A stretch of 64,000 nt of DNA, from NCBI GenBank assembly GCA_905147135.1, contig LR990048.1, positions 13,190,563 through 13,254,562 of the forward strand. Direction: 5' to 3'. Below are positions 22,973 to 33,699 of this stretch, one piece after another; positions within the stretch are counted from its first letter, which is position 1, and every line of letters begins with the position of its first letter. A program made the position numbers and the translations under genes. A model generated the notes under the pieces. The model made no database searches. It saw nothing but the letters and a program-made list of their open reading frames with translations, and had not been told where the DNA came from. The DNA is from Blastobasis lacticolella (Eukaryota > Arthropoda > Insecta > Lepidoptera > Blastobasidae).

Positions 22973-23660
22973 AGTATGTAAACCTTGTGTATGGTACAAG
23001 TTATTCATATTCTAATCTCGAAATTGGTCGAGATGTCTTGGTCTCTTTCTCGTCTACTTTTATATTTTAATACAAATTAATCGTCTTAAACAATGCACAT
23101 AGGTATGCGACAAATTAATGTTTTTTATTGTTGTTAAAATAACACAAGTCATTGTAACTAAATCAACTCTGTAAGAGTCAAAATTTCAAAATTTCGTCAT
23201 TCATTTATTTATTTTACAGATTGACTTATAAGTAAAGAAGTTTCACAGAGTTCTACCAAAACTGATAATGGGATACAATAACACGAATTCTTCGCCGATG
23301 GTGCTGTGACCAAACACTGTAAACCGAAAATGTTTGTTTCAGATAGGTATAGTCAGCTGCACAGTGAATGGACCCCCCTAGCGTAGGTACTAATGTACCG
23401 TATGTAATGTAATATATGATTGGGTCAGTTCTCACTGCAGCTGACTGTACCAGTAATCCGTATTTCACAATGAGAAACTGTTTTAATGCCGCGCCCGAGG
23501 AATGAAAATGGCGTAACGTCATCTTCACAATTAATGAAAAAAAAAACAATGCCTGAACAGATCCACTGTGTTGAAGCCGATTTGTTCCCCTGCTTCCTAT
23601 TGTCACTATAGATACATTCCGTCACTGCGTGACTAGCAGCCAATCTATGACGACGTTCAG
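22973..23660. other. Upstream region of the lipase gene
   Basis: No ORF I can support; those on the minus strand at 23253-23643 have no family signature. It likely holds lipase regulatory sequence. Confidence 0.4.
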
Positions 23661-23680
23661 ATCGTTATAAACGGACAGTT

Positions 23681-23720
23681 TATATAAACAAGAACCAAAT
23701 TTCCATTAAGCTCAGTTGAT
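23681..23720 (+). promoter_or_regulatory. Possible TATA box and initiator of the lipase gene
   Basis: TATATAA lies at 23681-23687, and an arthropod-type initiator TCAGT follows at 23712-23716, 33 bp from the first T of the TATA to the A of the initiator. This is close to normal core-promoter spacing. If used, the 5' leader would be only about 7 nt before the ATG at 23721. A second TATAAA-like site at 23666 would give a longer leader of roughly 20-25 nt. Confidence 0.45.
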
Positions 23721-25076
23721 ATGGACTGGTCTATTCAGTTGTTGCTGAAGATTATTTTAAGCCTCAAGATACAACAGGTCGCCAACTTAAGGCTAAATGT
23801 GCCGTTAAATGCTTCAGTATTTCCACCAGATTCAAGTTTTGCTTTTCATGATTACTTAGCAAATAAAATAGCTAAAGACGAATCGTTATATACATTCATA
23901 TCCAGCAATGACATCTCCCCAAATGTTTCTGAGAAACTTATATTACAATATGCTTCAGGAAAAGACAGCGAAGACGTACATTTAAATATAGAGGAACTAA
24001 TACGGAAATACGGCTTTGAGGTGGAGAAACATGAAGTGCAAACCGAGGATGGTTATGTTCTTACAATGTTTAGAATACCCAATCCTTCGGCCAAGGTAGT
24101 GTTCCTGATGCACGGTCTGCTGAGCAGCGCTGACGACTGGGTGTCGCCTGGGCCGGATCGCGGGCTGGCCTTGCTCTTGGCAGCGGAGGGCTACGACGTT
24201 TGGCTGGGAAATGCGCGCGGTAACAAGCACTCGCGGCGCCATATTCGCCTCTCACCCGACGCAGATGCAGCAGCCTTCTGGGATTTCAGCTGGGATGAGA
24301 TCGGGCGTCACGACCTACCCGCTATGATTGACAACGCCCTAGCTATCTCGCGAAGCTCTAGCCTGCGCTACGTGGGGCACTCCCAGGGCACCACTGCCTT
24401 CTTCGTGCTGTGTTCGGAGCGGCCGGAATATAACAATAAAATCTCCCTGATGGTCGCGCTCTCTGCCGTGGCCTGGATGTCACATGTTAAAAGTCCAATA
24501 ATAAAATTATTGTCTCCTTACAATCCGTTCCTTTACTTAGTGACGAAAGCATTCGGTGCACACGAATTCTTGCCAAATGGAGGTACGGTTAAAATATTTA
24601 AATCAGTCTTATGTGGAAATGCCGTTCTTGCTGATTTGGTATGTAGCAACTTAATATTTCTTTTATGTGGTTTTAACTACGACCAAGTAAATTTTACAAG
24701 GCTGCCAGTAATCATGTCTAACGTGCCTGCTGGAGCGGCAATGAAGCAACTCGTACATTATGCACAAGGCATTGTATCCGGAAACTTTCAAAAGTTTGAT
24801 TACGGTAGTAACTTAAACTTAAAAATGTATGGTAGTGAATTGCCCCCTCCATATTCTGTAGGGCGTATAAAAACACCTATAGCAATACTATATAGTGACG
24901 GAGACTGGCTTGCTAGTCCAAAAGATGTGCAAACATTATGTAATAATTTAGTAAACGTTGTCGATTTTTACAAAATACCACTTGAGAAATTTAATCACGT
25001 GGATTTTATTTGGGCTAAAGATATTAAAAAACTGGTGTTCCATAAATTATTACTCTTACTCAAAAGTGTTAATTAA
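23721..25076 (+). CDS. Acid-lipase-family protein (lipase 1/3-like), single exon
   Basis: An uninterrupted 451-residue ORF that reads as an AB-hydrolase-associated lipase, the insect lipase 1/3 and lysosomal/gastric acid lipase group, which hydrolyses acyl esters and is usually secreted or lysosomal. Visible features: a hydrophobic N-terminus (residues about 5-22) that could be a signal peptide; the lid-domain start HLNIEELIRKYGF (about 87-99); the oxyanion region HGLLSSADDWV (131-141); the nucleophile elbow GHSQGTT with Ser221; the acid in YSDGDW (Asp393 most likely); and His426 in FNHVDF. The catalytic triad therefore looks intact. The length is slightly above the usual 400-430 because of about 60 extra residues before the lipase fold. 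The absence of introns contrasts with the split neighbours and suggests an old retrocopy, though many lepidopteran lipases are tandem copies with few introns. The middle third is much more GC-rich than both ends. Family call is firm; substrate unknown. Confidence 0.9.
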   Translation: MDWSIQLLLKIILSLKIQQVANLRLNVPLNASVFPPDSSFAFHDYLANKIAKDESLYTFISSNDISPNVSEKLILQYASGKDSEDVHLNIEELIRKYGFEVEKHEVQTEDGYVLTMFRIPNPSAKVVFLMHGLLSSADDWVSPGPDRGLALLLAAEGYDVWLGNARGNKHSRRHIRLSPDADAAAFWDFSWDEIGRHDLPAMIDNALAISRSSSLRYVGHSQGTTAFFVLCSERPEYNNKISLMVALSAVAWMSHVKSPIIKLLSPYNPFLYLVTKAFGAHEFLPNGGTVKIFKSVLCGNAVLADLVCSNLIFLLCGFNYDQVNFTRLPVIMSNVPAGAAMKQLVHYAQGIVSGNFQKFDYGSNLNLKMYGSELPPPYSVGRIKTPIAILYSDGDWLASPKDVQTLCNNLVNVVDFYKIPLEKFNHVDFIWAKDIKKLVFHKLLLLLKSVN

Positions 25077-25149
25077 AGTGTCTTACTTATTCTGAATTTT
25101 CCTTTTACTTAATTTACCCAAGTCTAAAAATAATAATATTCATCTTAGC

Positions 25150-25350
25150 GTCATTTGCAGTTGGGCTCTAGCGGGCGAGAGCCCGGTCTACCTTGACTAT
25201 GACTCAAAGCAACTGCCATCTAACCTCCGTGACTCGATTGAATGTGCGGGTTCTCCAGCATCGGTTAGTGTTCTGCTAACGTATTTAACTCAGAAAAACT
25301 CATTGATTTCGGCACTGAGGATCGAACTCGCTATACTCGCTGTTGCTTAG
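25150..25350 (-). mobile_element. SINE-A copy, truncated
   Basis: GGGCTCTAGCGGGCGAGAGC, CGTGACTCGATTGAATGTGC and CATCGGTTAGTGTTCTGC with a central deletion. It lies between the lipase and Shmt. Confidence 0.65.
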
Positions 25351-25359
25351 GAGGCGTAG

Positions 25360-25848
25360 TTTACCCAAGTATTTATGTAGGCACCCAAGTAATTAGTTGG
25401 AGCCCTAGGACCTAGTACACAGTAGGTTAATTTTTTACCTTGGTTTACGTTATATAATTTCACAAGTACCCATTGAGGTACCTACTTCCTCCCATTTAAA
25501 CGTCCTTAGTCTCAAGCTATCATTTGAAACTTATCGACGTAACACAAATGGTGTTTGTATAATAATGAATGCTAACAATCGATTGCCGTTGGTATGCAAA
25601 ATCATAATAAGTTACCGTTGAACTCCATCACTTGAGCTAAAACCGGCATCAGAAGTGCACTTGCCTCAGCCTCTATTAAAAAATAAAACGTCAAACTTGA
25701 CTGAAACTGTCAAACTATTTTATTGTTGTTGTTGTCTCCATAAAGTTCATAATAGGTTATCATTACTGATTATAATAGCCGTCTTCAACGAAATATATCA
25801 ATTTATAAATGTGTTATTGAAGATTTGTTGTCGTGGGTTAACGTCAAG
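25360..25848. other. Shmt promoter region
   Basis: No gene and no clear TATA box. The ORF at 25655 has no support. Shmt transcription should start here. Confidence 0.4.
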
Positions 25849-28800
25849 ATGAACAAGAAACTAATAAAAACGTGCCTATATGATGTTTCCCGTATCAGTA
25901 AACGATTTCTGACGAGTCGACCTATCTTCATAACAAGTGAAGTGCAAGGCAAAGTCTACTCTAATGTAAGTTATAATTTCCTCCAAATGTTTAACTACAG
26001 CTTAAACACATGTGCTAACGTGACAGCCAGCAGTTTTTGAATTAATTCGCCCGCTAGTGGTTAGAGGTTAAGGTTAGCCGGGCTAATTTTGTTGTTAGCT
26101 AACTGTGCTATTGGTATGTAAGTACAATTGGTTGACGTTGTTGTTATTGTTTTTCGCTGTCACCCGCGATGGAAAGCTACGTCCCGGCAGCTGTAAAAAC
26201 GACCGCAATCAGAACCAAGAATATTGATAAGCAACATACGCAATAAATGTGTCGTTATAGTATACCCAACTATTGTTTGCGATTGCGTTATCAAGGTCTC
26301 AAGAGTTCAATGTATTTTATATTAAATAATAAGTGGAGCTTTTATTTACATCAGTCAATAACCATTAGTGGCAAGGTTGGGGTGTATACTGGTTACCTCC
26401 TAAAAATAAAATACAAAATTTAAATTTCAGAGGGTATTGTCTGTTAGGAACCTGCACTTGTCAGCAACAATGGGTTCACAGAATTTCTTGACTGGTAATC
26501 TGTGGGATACAGATGCAGAACTTTTTGAGATTATTAAAAAAGAGAAGAAGCGTCAAGAAGGCGGCCTGGAGATGATAGCCTCAGAGAACTTCACATCGCT
26601 GGCGGTGCTGCAGTGCCTGAGCTCGTGCCTCCACAACAAGTACTCAGAGGGCATGCCACATCAGAGGTGAGAAGGCACAACCACCAGATACCCTGATGTT
26701 ATTTTTGCCTCTGGTGTGACTTCAACATCAAGGGTTGAAGTTATAAAATGTGCTAACTTATATGTTTCTTATAAAGGGCATTAAAGGACGTGCTTCAAAT
26801 ATATGTAGTTAAAGCAATTGCTTTTCTTGTAAATAAATGATCTGTAGCGTACTTCATGTTATCTAAAATATCTTTTCTAAAGCAAAGAAATATGTGAGCT
26901 TATTAAATTAAATGTACAATTAATAAGTTATATATCTACATTTAGAATAAAGAAGTGTGGCAATTTAATGGCCACATATTGCCTTAATTCCATAATGTTT
27001 AACATAATTGTTCCGTCTTAAACATCATTGTTAAACTGAAACCATGTCCCCTTGCTAGCCATAACATTATAATGTCTTCATTGTTTCCATGTGTCACTGT
27101 TGTCATTCATTTTTTATTTAACATAATAGTTGTAGGTTCTCTACTGCAGACACCTAGCAAGTTAAACTGTATTCGTTCCGTTTTGCTGCCAGAGCAACGT
27201 GCTACAGAGGTGTCTATAGGCAGTTGTTATCACTTTCCATCAGGTGGCTCGCTTGCCTGTTTGCCTACCTAATTACAAAAAAAAGGTTATGTACCTATCT
27301 ATATTTTTCAAAACTACTTTTATATTTGTAGATACTATGGTGGCAATGAATACATAGATGAAATAGAAATCCTTGCCCAGAAGAGATCATTAGAAGCCTA
27401 CAGACTAACACCGGACAGATGGGGAGTAAATGTCCAACCATACTCAGGTAATTACTGAATAAGTTTAGATTAATAATGTAATTTAAAAAAATATATATAA
27501 ATTTGAATGCAAGTAAAACCACAGGAAAATGTGGTGTGGAAACACACACATACTGAGAATCTTAAGTATTTCATTTTATTATGATTTTGTATTTTATGTG
27601 GTGTAAGTATTAGCTATATTAATTACCAAATTATAAATTGCAGTTTTGTAATTGGCATTACAACTTCATAATGTAACCTCTTTGGCCGTGTGGTGTCCGG
27701 CAAAGTAGAATAGCACCAACCCCTTACACTCATGGGTGTCGTACAAGGCGACTAATGTTTTCGAGGCAAAAGATCAAGAGTCCCCGTAGTGTGGAAAATG
27801 GGCAGCAGCATTTTCCATTGTTATATTTAAACACTGCGATCTCCAACCCGCCTGCCAAGTGTGAAGATTTTGGCAATAACCTCCCCTTTCGTGGGAGAGG
27901 CCCTAAGTCCTGCAGTGGACTGTTACGGGCTGTGATGATGATGTTCATTTAATGTTACAGGATCACCAGCAAACTTTGCAGTATACACCGGCATAGTGGA
28001 GCCTCATGGCAGAATCATGGGTCTAGATTTACCAGATGGTGGTCATCTCACACATGGATTTTTCACAGCCAACAAGAAGATTTCCGCCACATCGATCTTC
28101 TTTGAAAGCATGCCTTATAAGGTATGTAAGAAATTGTACTTGTACGTAAGAAATTATATTTGTATGTAAGTAATTGTACTTTACATTCAATCTTAATGAT
28201 TAGCTTCCGCCCGCGGCTCTGCCTACACAAAATTTCGTTTTCAAGGTTTAAGAGGAAGAACTTGAATTTCGGAATACATTAAATTAATTTGAAAGTATCG
28301 TCATATTGTTTCGTAGCTTTTGTGTGAAAGAATAACAAAAACACACAAAACGAAACCTATATTACAATCAAACCATACTGTAATTGTGCGGCGCGGGGTA
28401 AAATATTATTTCTATCGATTTATATAACCACGTTCAAGCAGAACCGCATTCAATGATAAGGAAATTTGCTTAACCTCTTTTCAGTTAATTTGAAAATAGA
28501 ATATTAAACTAAAATTCCACACACATGTTGATTATACAGTGTTCAAGCCTGAAAATATAGTATGGTACTAATGATACCAAGAAGTTACTATATGACCCGC
28601 CCATTTCCAATCTAATGCTTAATGTCGTTAAAACTATAAATAGTGATCATTAAGTAATTATCGTCGTCACTAATGTGACCTTACAAACAAATAAGTAAAG
28701 AATTGATAACGCAATAATGTCGCGAACTCTGTATTGTGATGACTTAAAAATAAATTGTTATCTGGAAGCACGTCAGTTGCCTTGCCAAGTATTAAAACTT

Positions 28801-31800
28801 TCCGAACGTACATACCTACCTAAACACTCACGCCCGTTTCCCATGGGTGATAAGCAGAGACTACCGAGTGCCACAAGCAACGATCCTGACACACCTCTTT
28901 TGGCTCTTCCACATTGTAACATCTTTTTATACATTTACACCGGTTGAGGATACTCCTGACCTGCTCTTTTCGGATAATGTCATTTATTTGAACAGTATAT
29001 GCCTTTATCGTTCGCCCTCTAATCTGCTGACCCTTCCATTCACATTCGCACGATAGATAACTTTTCTAAGCCGTTTTTCATCCATCCTCTCCACGTATCC
29101 TAACCATATTAGCATACCTCTTTCAATCCTACTCACCACATCATACGTTACACGAACTCTTATCACAGCATTCCTCATTCTATCCTCTATGGTGATTGGT
29201 GATCCCACACATACTTCATAGGGAGTACATTTACACATTTTCCACGGCATTTATTCGACTTTCATGTTTCTTCTCCCATACCCAACATTCACATCCATAC
29301 ATAAGCGCTGGCACCTGCACGACATTGGGAATAGCCATTCGTGCCTTTTGTGAGACTGATTCCCGTTTCCGTTCACAGCTCCATTGACCGACACCGACTT
29401 TTCGATATCCCCGTCGCAGTTCCCATTCCTCGTTATCATACTTTCCAAATACACAAAGTCTTTCACTTGCTCCACTGCCGTCATCTATCATAACATTGCA
29501 TTGAGTAACAACAGTAACTCTTTCCATTATCATAACTTTCGTCTACCAATAACTGTCGTCTTTCCGAATTACTATTATACCGTAAATTTGTTTAAAGTCG
29601 AAATGTACAATATTTCAATGTTGTCGTAATTAATTCGTAATTATACGTACCTCATAGAGCGATTCAAACTCGCGTTTGAAAGCTAGTCTAATTACAAGCA
29701 TGCGTCGACCTTTGATCAACTATACCAGAACATGACAACCAAAAATATTGAAAAGTTAGCTACCTTTACGACTGTCAATATTTTTTTCTGCACTGTGGTG
29801 ACAATGCAGCAACACTTCTGCACTTTTGTTAATTAAACTTAAATGCATGAATCGTACATGTTAGGTACGGGTGACAGTTACTGCTTGGGTGGCTTATCAT
29901 CAGGTGGGCTGCCTGCTGAGTAACATAAATAACTAATACCCCAACGTCTACCAGGTGGACCCGAAAACCGGATTAATAGACTACGACAAGCTGGCCGAGA
30001 CCGCGCGCCTCTTCAAGCCAAAGCTGATCATCGCCGGGATGAGCTGCTACTCCCGATGCCTCGACTACAAGCGGTTCCGAGAGATCGCCGATGAGAACGG
30101 AGCATACCTGATGGCCGATATGGCGCATATTTCGGGACTCGTTGCCGCTGGTACGTTTTCTTTATTATCTAAACAACTTTTTATTACAATATTTCAACTT
30201 TGGAGTACCTATTTATATTCACATTGTACATTTTTAACATCTATTGAAGTAGTTAAATAGGTTGCCATATTCCATTACGATAGGTTATGTTTGTACAGAT
30301 TACTACCATTCCATTGCTAGCGAGAACAATTACGACTGCTCCTGGGCGTCGGGAGGGGATGCAAAGCGATGCACTTGCACCCTCATGTCCCCCAAAAGTT
30401 AAGAAAATTAATATTGTATTTGTTAATTGTGTACCATAGTGTACGCACCCCCGTCCCCCGTCCACCCGAAAATTATCCAGTCCGTGGAGTGTTGTGTGAT
30501 AAATAAAATAACCAATCCATAAAACTGTAATATTTTACCTGACTATCGAAAACTGCGCGAACGGAGAGGCAAACTGCCGATAAGAGGCAACGCGTTGCAC
30601 TTTCACTTATTTTTATTAACATTTTTGGCCCGACCCGACGACTCAGATGATAACGGGTTGTAGTATACATTTGTTTCAAGCAATTATCAATTATTTTAAT
30701 TAAGGGTTGCGTTGTAAATAACCTTTATTATCAACCGCGACGAAACACTACAAAAATAATTACGGCCACGGAGTACGATTTATACAAATTTTGTACAGTG
30801 TACAAACATGTACCTTATGGCAAGGTATTAAAAACTTTGATGTTCATAGTCTCAGTCAGCTCACAGCATTCCCCAACCATGATATAGATAGACGGATATA
30901 CATGGTATGGCATGGTTTTTCTACGGCACAAACTCTGAAATCGCGAAAAAAATCAGCAAAATTAAAAAAGGAATTCTGCCCAAATGTACCTATGAAACAG
31001 CTGATTTATTTGCGTTTTCGGGTTTGGTACCAAAGTGAAATTTGTTTGTTATCACCCCCCTTGTTGTCATTTGAAATCCTTGCATTGCTCAGACAGTGTT
31101 TATTTCCACGTTCCAGGTGTGGTCCCGAGTCCGTTCGAGTACTGCGACATCGTGACCACGACCACGCACAAGACGCTGCGCGGGCCGCGCGCCGGCGTCA
31201 TATTCTTCCGGAGGGGAGTCTTGCGGGTCAAGCCTAATGAGGACAAGGTAAATATTAGATCATATGTTCATATGGTGTACACAGGTTTAATAGTTGTAAT
31301 TAAATGAGGCGGTTGATACTGCCATAGACCAATATATGTTGGGCTATGATACTATTCACTTAGGCAGTAAAATGCCTTTAATTTATGAGGGACGAATGCT
31401 CTGTGACTGTAGAAATAAACTTTGTAAAATGACAAAAAAATATATTTTGATGGAAAAAAAATAATTGACTAAAAAATACATACATACATACACACAGAGA
31501 ACACTTTTCTTTTTTGTAATCAATATTTATTGGGAACTACTATACAAAATTTATACATGCATAAAACTATTTAAATAACTTAAAAACTAAACATATACAC
31601 AATTATCTCCTAGTAAAGAAAACAATACACTAATACTAAACATATACACAATTATCCCCTGAAAGCAAAAAAACGCCACTTCGGCCTGCTCAGTCCATGG
31701 ATATGCTAACAATGACTGAAACTACTTTCATGTGTTCTATGGAAACACACTCTTACCCGTTTCCCACAGGCTTATGCAGATACTATCGAATACCAAGCTC

Positions 31801-33390
31801 CTGACACACCATAACAGTACTAATTAATAATGTTATAGGTGATGGCGGATTTCGAGGCCAAGATAAACCAGGCTGTGTTCCCGGGGCTGCAGGGCGGGCC
31901 CCACAACCACGCGATCGCGGCCATCGCCACCGCCATGAAACAGGCCACCACGCCAGAGTTCATCGAGTACCAGAAACAGGTTCGATCCTAATTCTTGCAA
32001 TGATGACACACTATCTCGCAATCGTAGTTAAACTTGTTCAACTTCAATAACTTGTTATGCAAGATTATTGTCCAAATGTGAACTTATGATGGCTGTAAAT
32101 AATGTGCATGCGCTAGTTCGACACGTAGAGCATCGTTTCTCTCGCACCGTGTTAGTAAATACGAAGCCGGACTTAGCCGATGGGCAGCATTTACCACCGA
32201 CTAGTGTAGACGCCCAGTGTAGTAATAAAGGACCTTATTCTGTGAGCAATACATTCCTGTTTGATCTTGCTCTCACGATTTCTACTTCTGAACTTAGACG
32301 ACTGAATTTATGCCTATCAGACCCGTATTCACAAACAAATTGTCTAAGTAGAGTTACGAACGCACTGCGTAAAATGCGGCTCTGTGATTGGTAACTGTCG
32401 ACCTTGAGTGCGGATCGCCACTCAAGCATTGTCAGCTGAAATCATGTGAGTCCGAAACCTCCTAGTAACGTTTCTGAATACGGGTAGACTGAGGGCGTCA
32501 CTTTTCTTTTTGGTGACTATAATGTGGGTGAAAAGCGAAGCTGCCAATAGGATGTGTGGCAGGTTTTTTTTTGCTTCTAAAACCAACATAAGGAGATATA
32601 TATACTATCGCTAATTTTTCTTGTACTTGATGTCGTAGGATTACCTACAGCGCCCTCACAGTCTAGGGTGTAGTTCAATCAATCTCTGAAGCCCATTGGC
32701 GCTCCGTGACAGTATATTAAAAGCTAAAACTTTATTATTTAAATTTCCAGGTAATAAAGAACGCGCAACGCCTCTGCGAGGGTCTAAAAACCCGAGGCTA
32801 CGCGATCGCCACGGGCGGTACGGACGTGCATCTAGCTCTGATCGACCTTCGCGGTGCGGGACTCACTGGTGCCAGGGCAGAGAGGATACTGGAACTGTGC
32901 AGTATCGCGTGCAATAAGAACACAGTGCCAGGGGACAAGAGTGCGCTCAATCCTAGCGGGATTAGGCTTGGTGAGTTCTTTAGGGACAGGTGCTGTAAGA
33001 ATATCAAGTTTTGAGGTAGAAGTTTGGTACTTCTCGACTGTTAGAATATACGTTCAACGGCAACGCATTTTGTAAGAGACCCTGTGTAGCTAATGCCTAT
33101 ATTTACAATACATACGAGTCAAATCTAAAGAGTTACACATTTTCGTTACAGGTACACCCGCCTTGACGACGCGTGGATTGAAGGAAAATGACATCGATGT
33201 AGTTGTTGACTACATAGACAAAGCTTTAAAACTGGCTCAGGAAATCACCAAAATCTCTGGCCCAAAACTTGTAGATTTTAACAGAGTAATTGAAGAGAAT
33301 GCAGATGTTAATGGTAAAGTTACAAGTCTAAAAGAAGAGATAGAAAATTACAGCAGGAAGTTTATGATGCCTGGCCTCGAAGGATATTAA
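25849..33390 (+). CDS. Shmt: Serine hydroxymethyltransferase (PLP enzyme), nine exons
   Basis: Exons: 25849-25965, 26431-26666, 27332-27447, 27961-28121, 29955-30150, 31117-31247, 31839-31979, 32751-32970, 33152-33390. They join in phase to 518 residues. The enzyme interconverts serine plus tetrahydrofolate with glycine plus 5,10-methylenetetrahydrofolate, using PLP as cofactor. Visible: EMIASENF (substrate region), [36 protein letters not shown], the [14 protein letters not shown] segment, the PLP-lysine motif [10 protein letters not shown] (Lys294), [11 protein letters not shown], and the C-terminal folate/PLP domain with SACNKNT-like CSIACNKNT and [14 protein letters not shown]. Exon 1 (39 residues, many Lys/Arg/Ser/Thr) looks like a mitochondrial presequence. 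An internal ATG at 26470, in good context (ACAATGG), would start a 466-residue cytosolic form. All splice sites are GT-AG. The usual YPGQR is MPHQR here. Confidence 0.96.
27684..27946 (+). mobile_element. SINE-B in Shmt intron 3
   Basis: A full-length copy (GGCCGTGTGGTGTCCGGCAA to TGATGATGATG) whose tail ends about 15 nt before the first base of Shmt exon 4 (27961). Confidence 0.92.
29005..29540 (-). pseudogene. Non-LTR retrotransposon reverse-transcriptase relic in Shmt intron 4
   Basis: Minus-strand frames carry [40 protein letters not shown] and [20 protein letters not shown], the C-terminal part of an RTE/BovB-like endonuclease-reverse transcriptase. At least two frames are needed, so it is broken. 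Inserted antisense to Shmt. Confidence 0.85.
32200..32520. mobile_element. Possible MITE in Shmt intron 7
   Basis: AGACCCGTATTCACAAAC and the facing TTTCTGAATACGGGTAGAC form an imperfect inverted pair. The segment CGGATCGCCACTCAAGCATT resembles 18590-18606. Ends not defined. Confidence 0.4.
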
Positions 33391-33620
33391 TTTAAGCGTA
33401 TCGTGTGTATAACACACAGTTTTGAAATAGATATACAACATTCGTATTTGTTGATCATTACTTGTATAAACTTCATAATATCATTCCTAAAAAATTTCCT
33501 GTATAAAGTAAATATTTAAAACGTAATCAACAATGTCAAGTGCCTTTACGTAATTTTTAAGCATTTATATTTTTAAGAATCTCATATTAAAACGATTTTG
33601 TGTTAACTTGTATCCAAAAA

Positions 33621-33626
33621 AATAAA
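33621..33626 (+). terminator. Poly(A) signal of Shmt
   Basis: AATAAA about 230 nt after the Shmt stop codon, in AT-rich sequence consistent with a 3' UTR. Confidence 0.65.
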
Positions 33627-33699
33627 CACTATTTTTGAAGTAAAACATCATTATTATTTTAGTTTGTTGAAAATCAATCGATTTCATTATGCCCCTTTA

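Noticed and set aside
23997..24255. Minus-strand ORFs of 61-81 codons
   Set aside because: Antisense shadows of the GC-rich block of the lipase gene.
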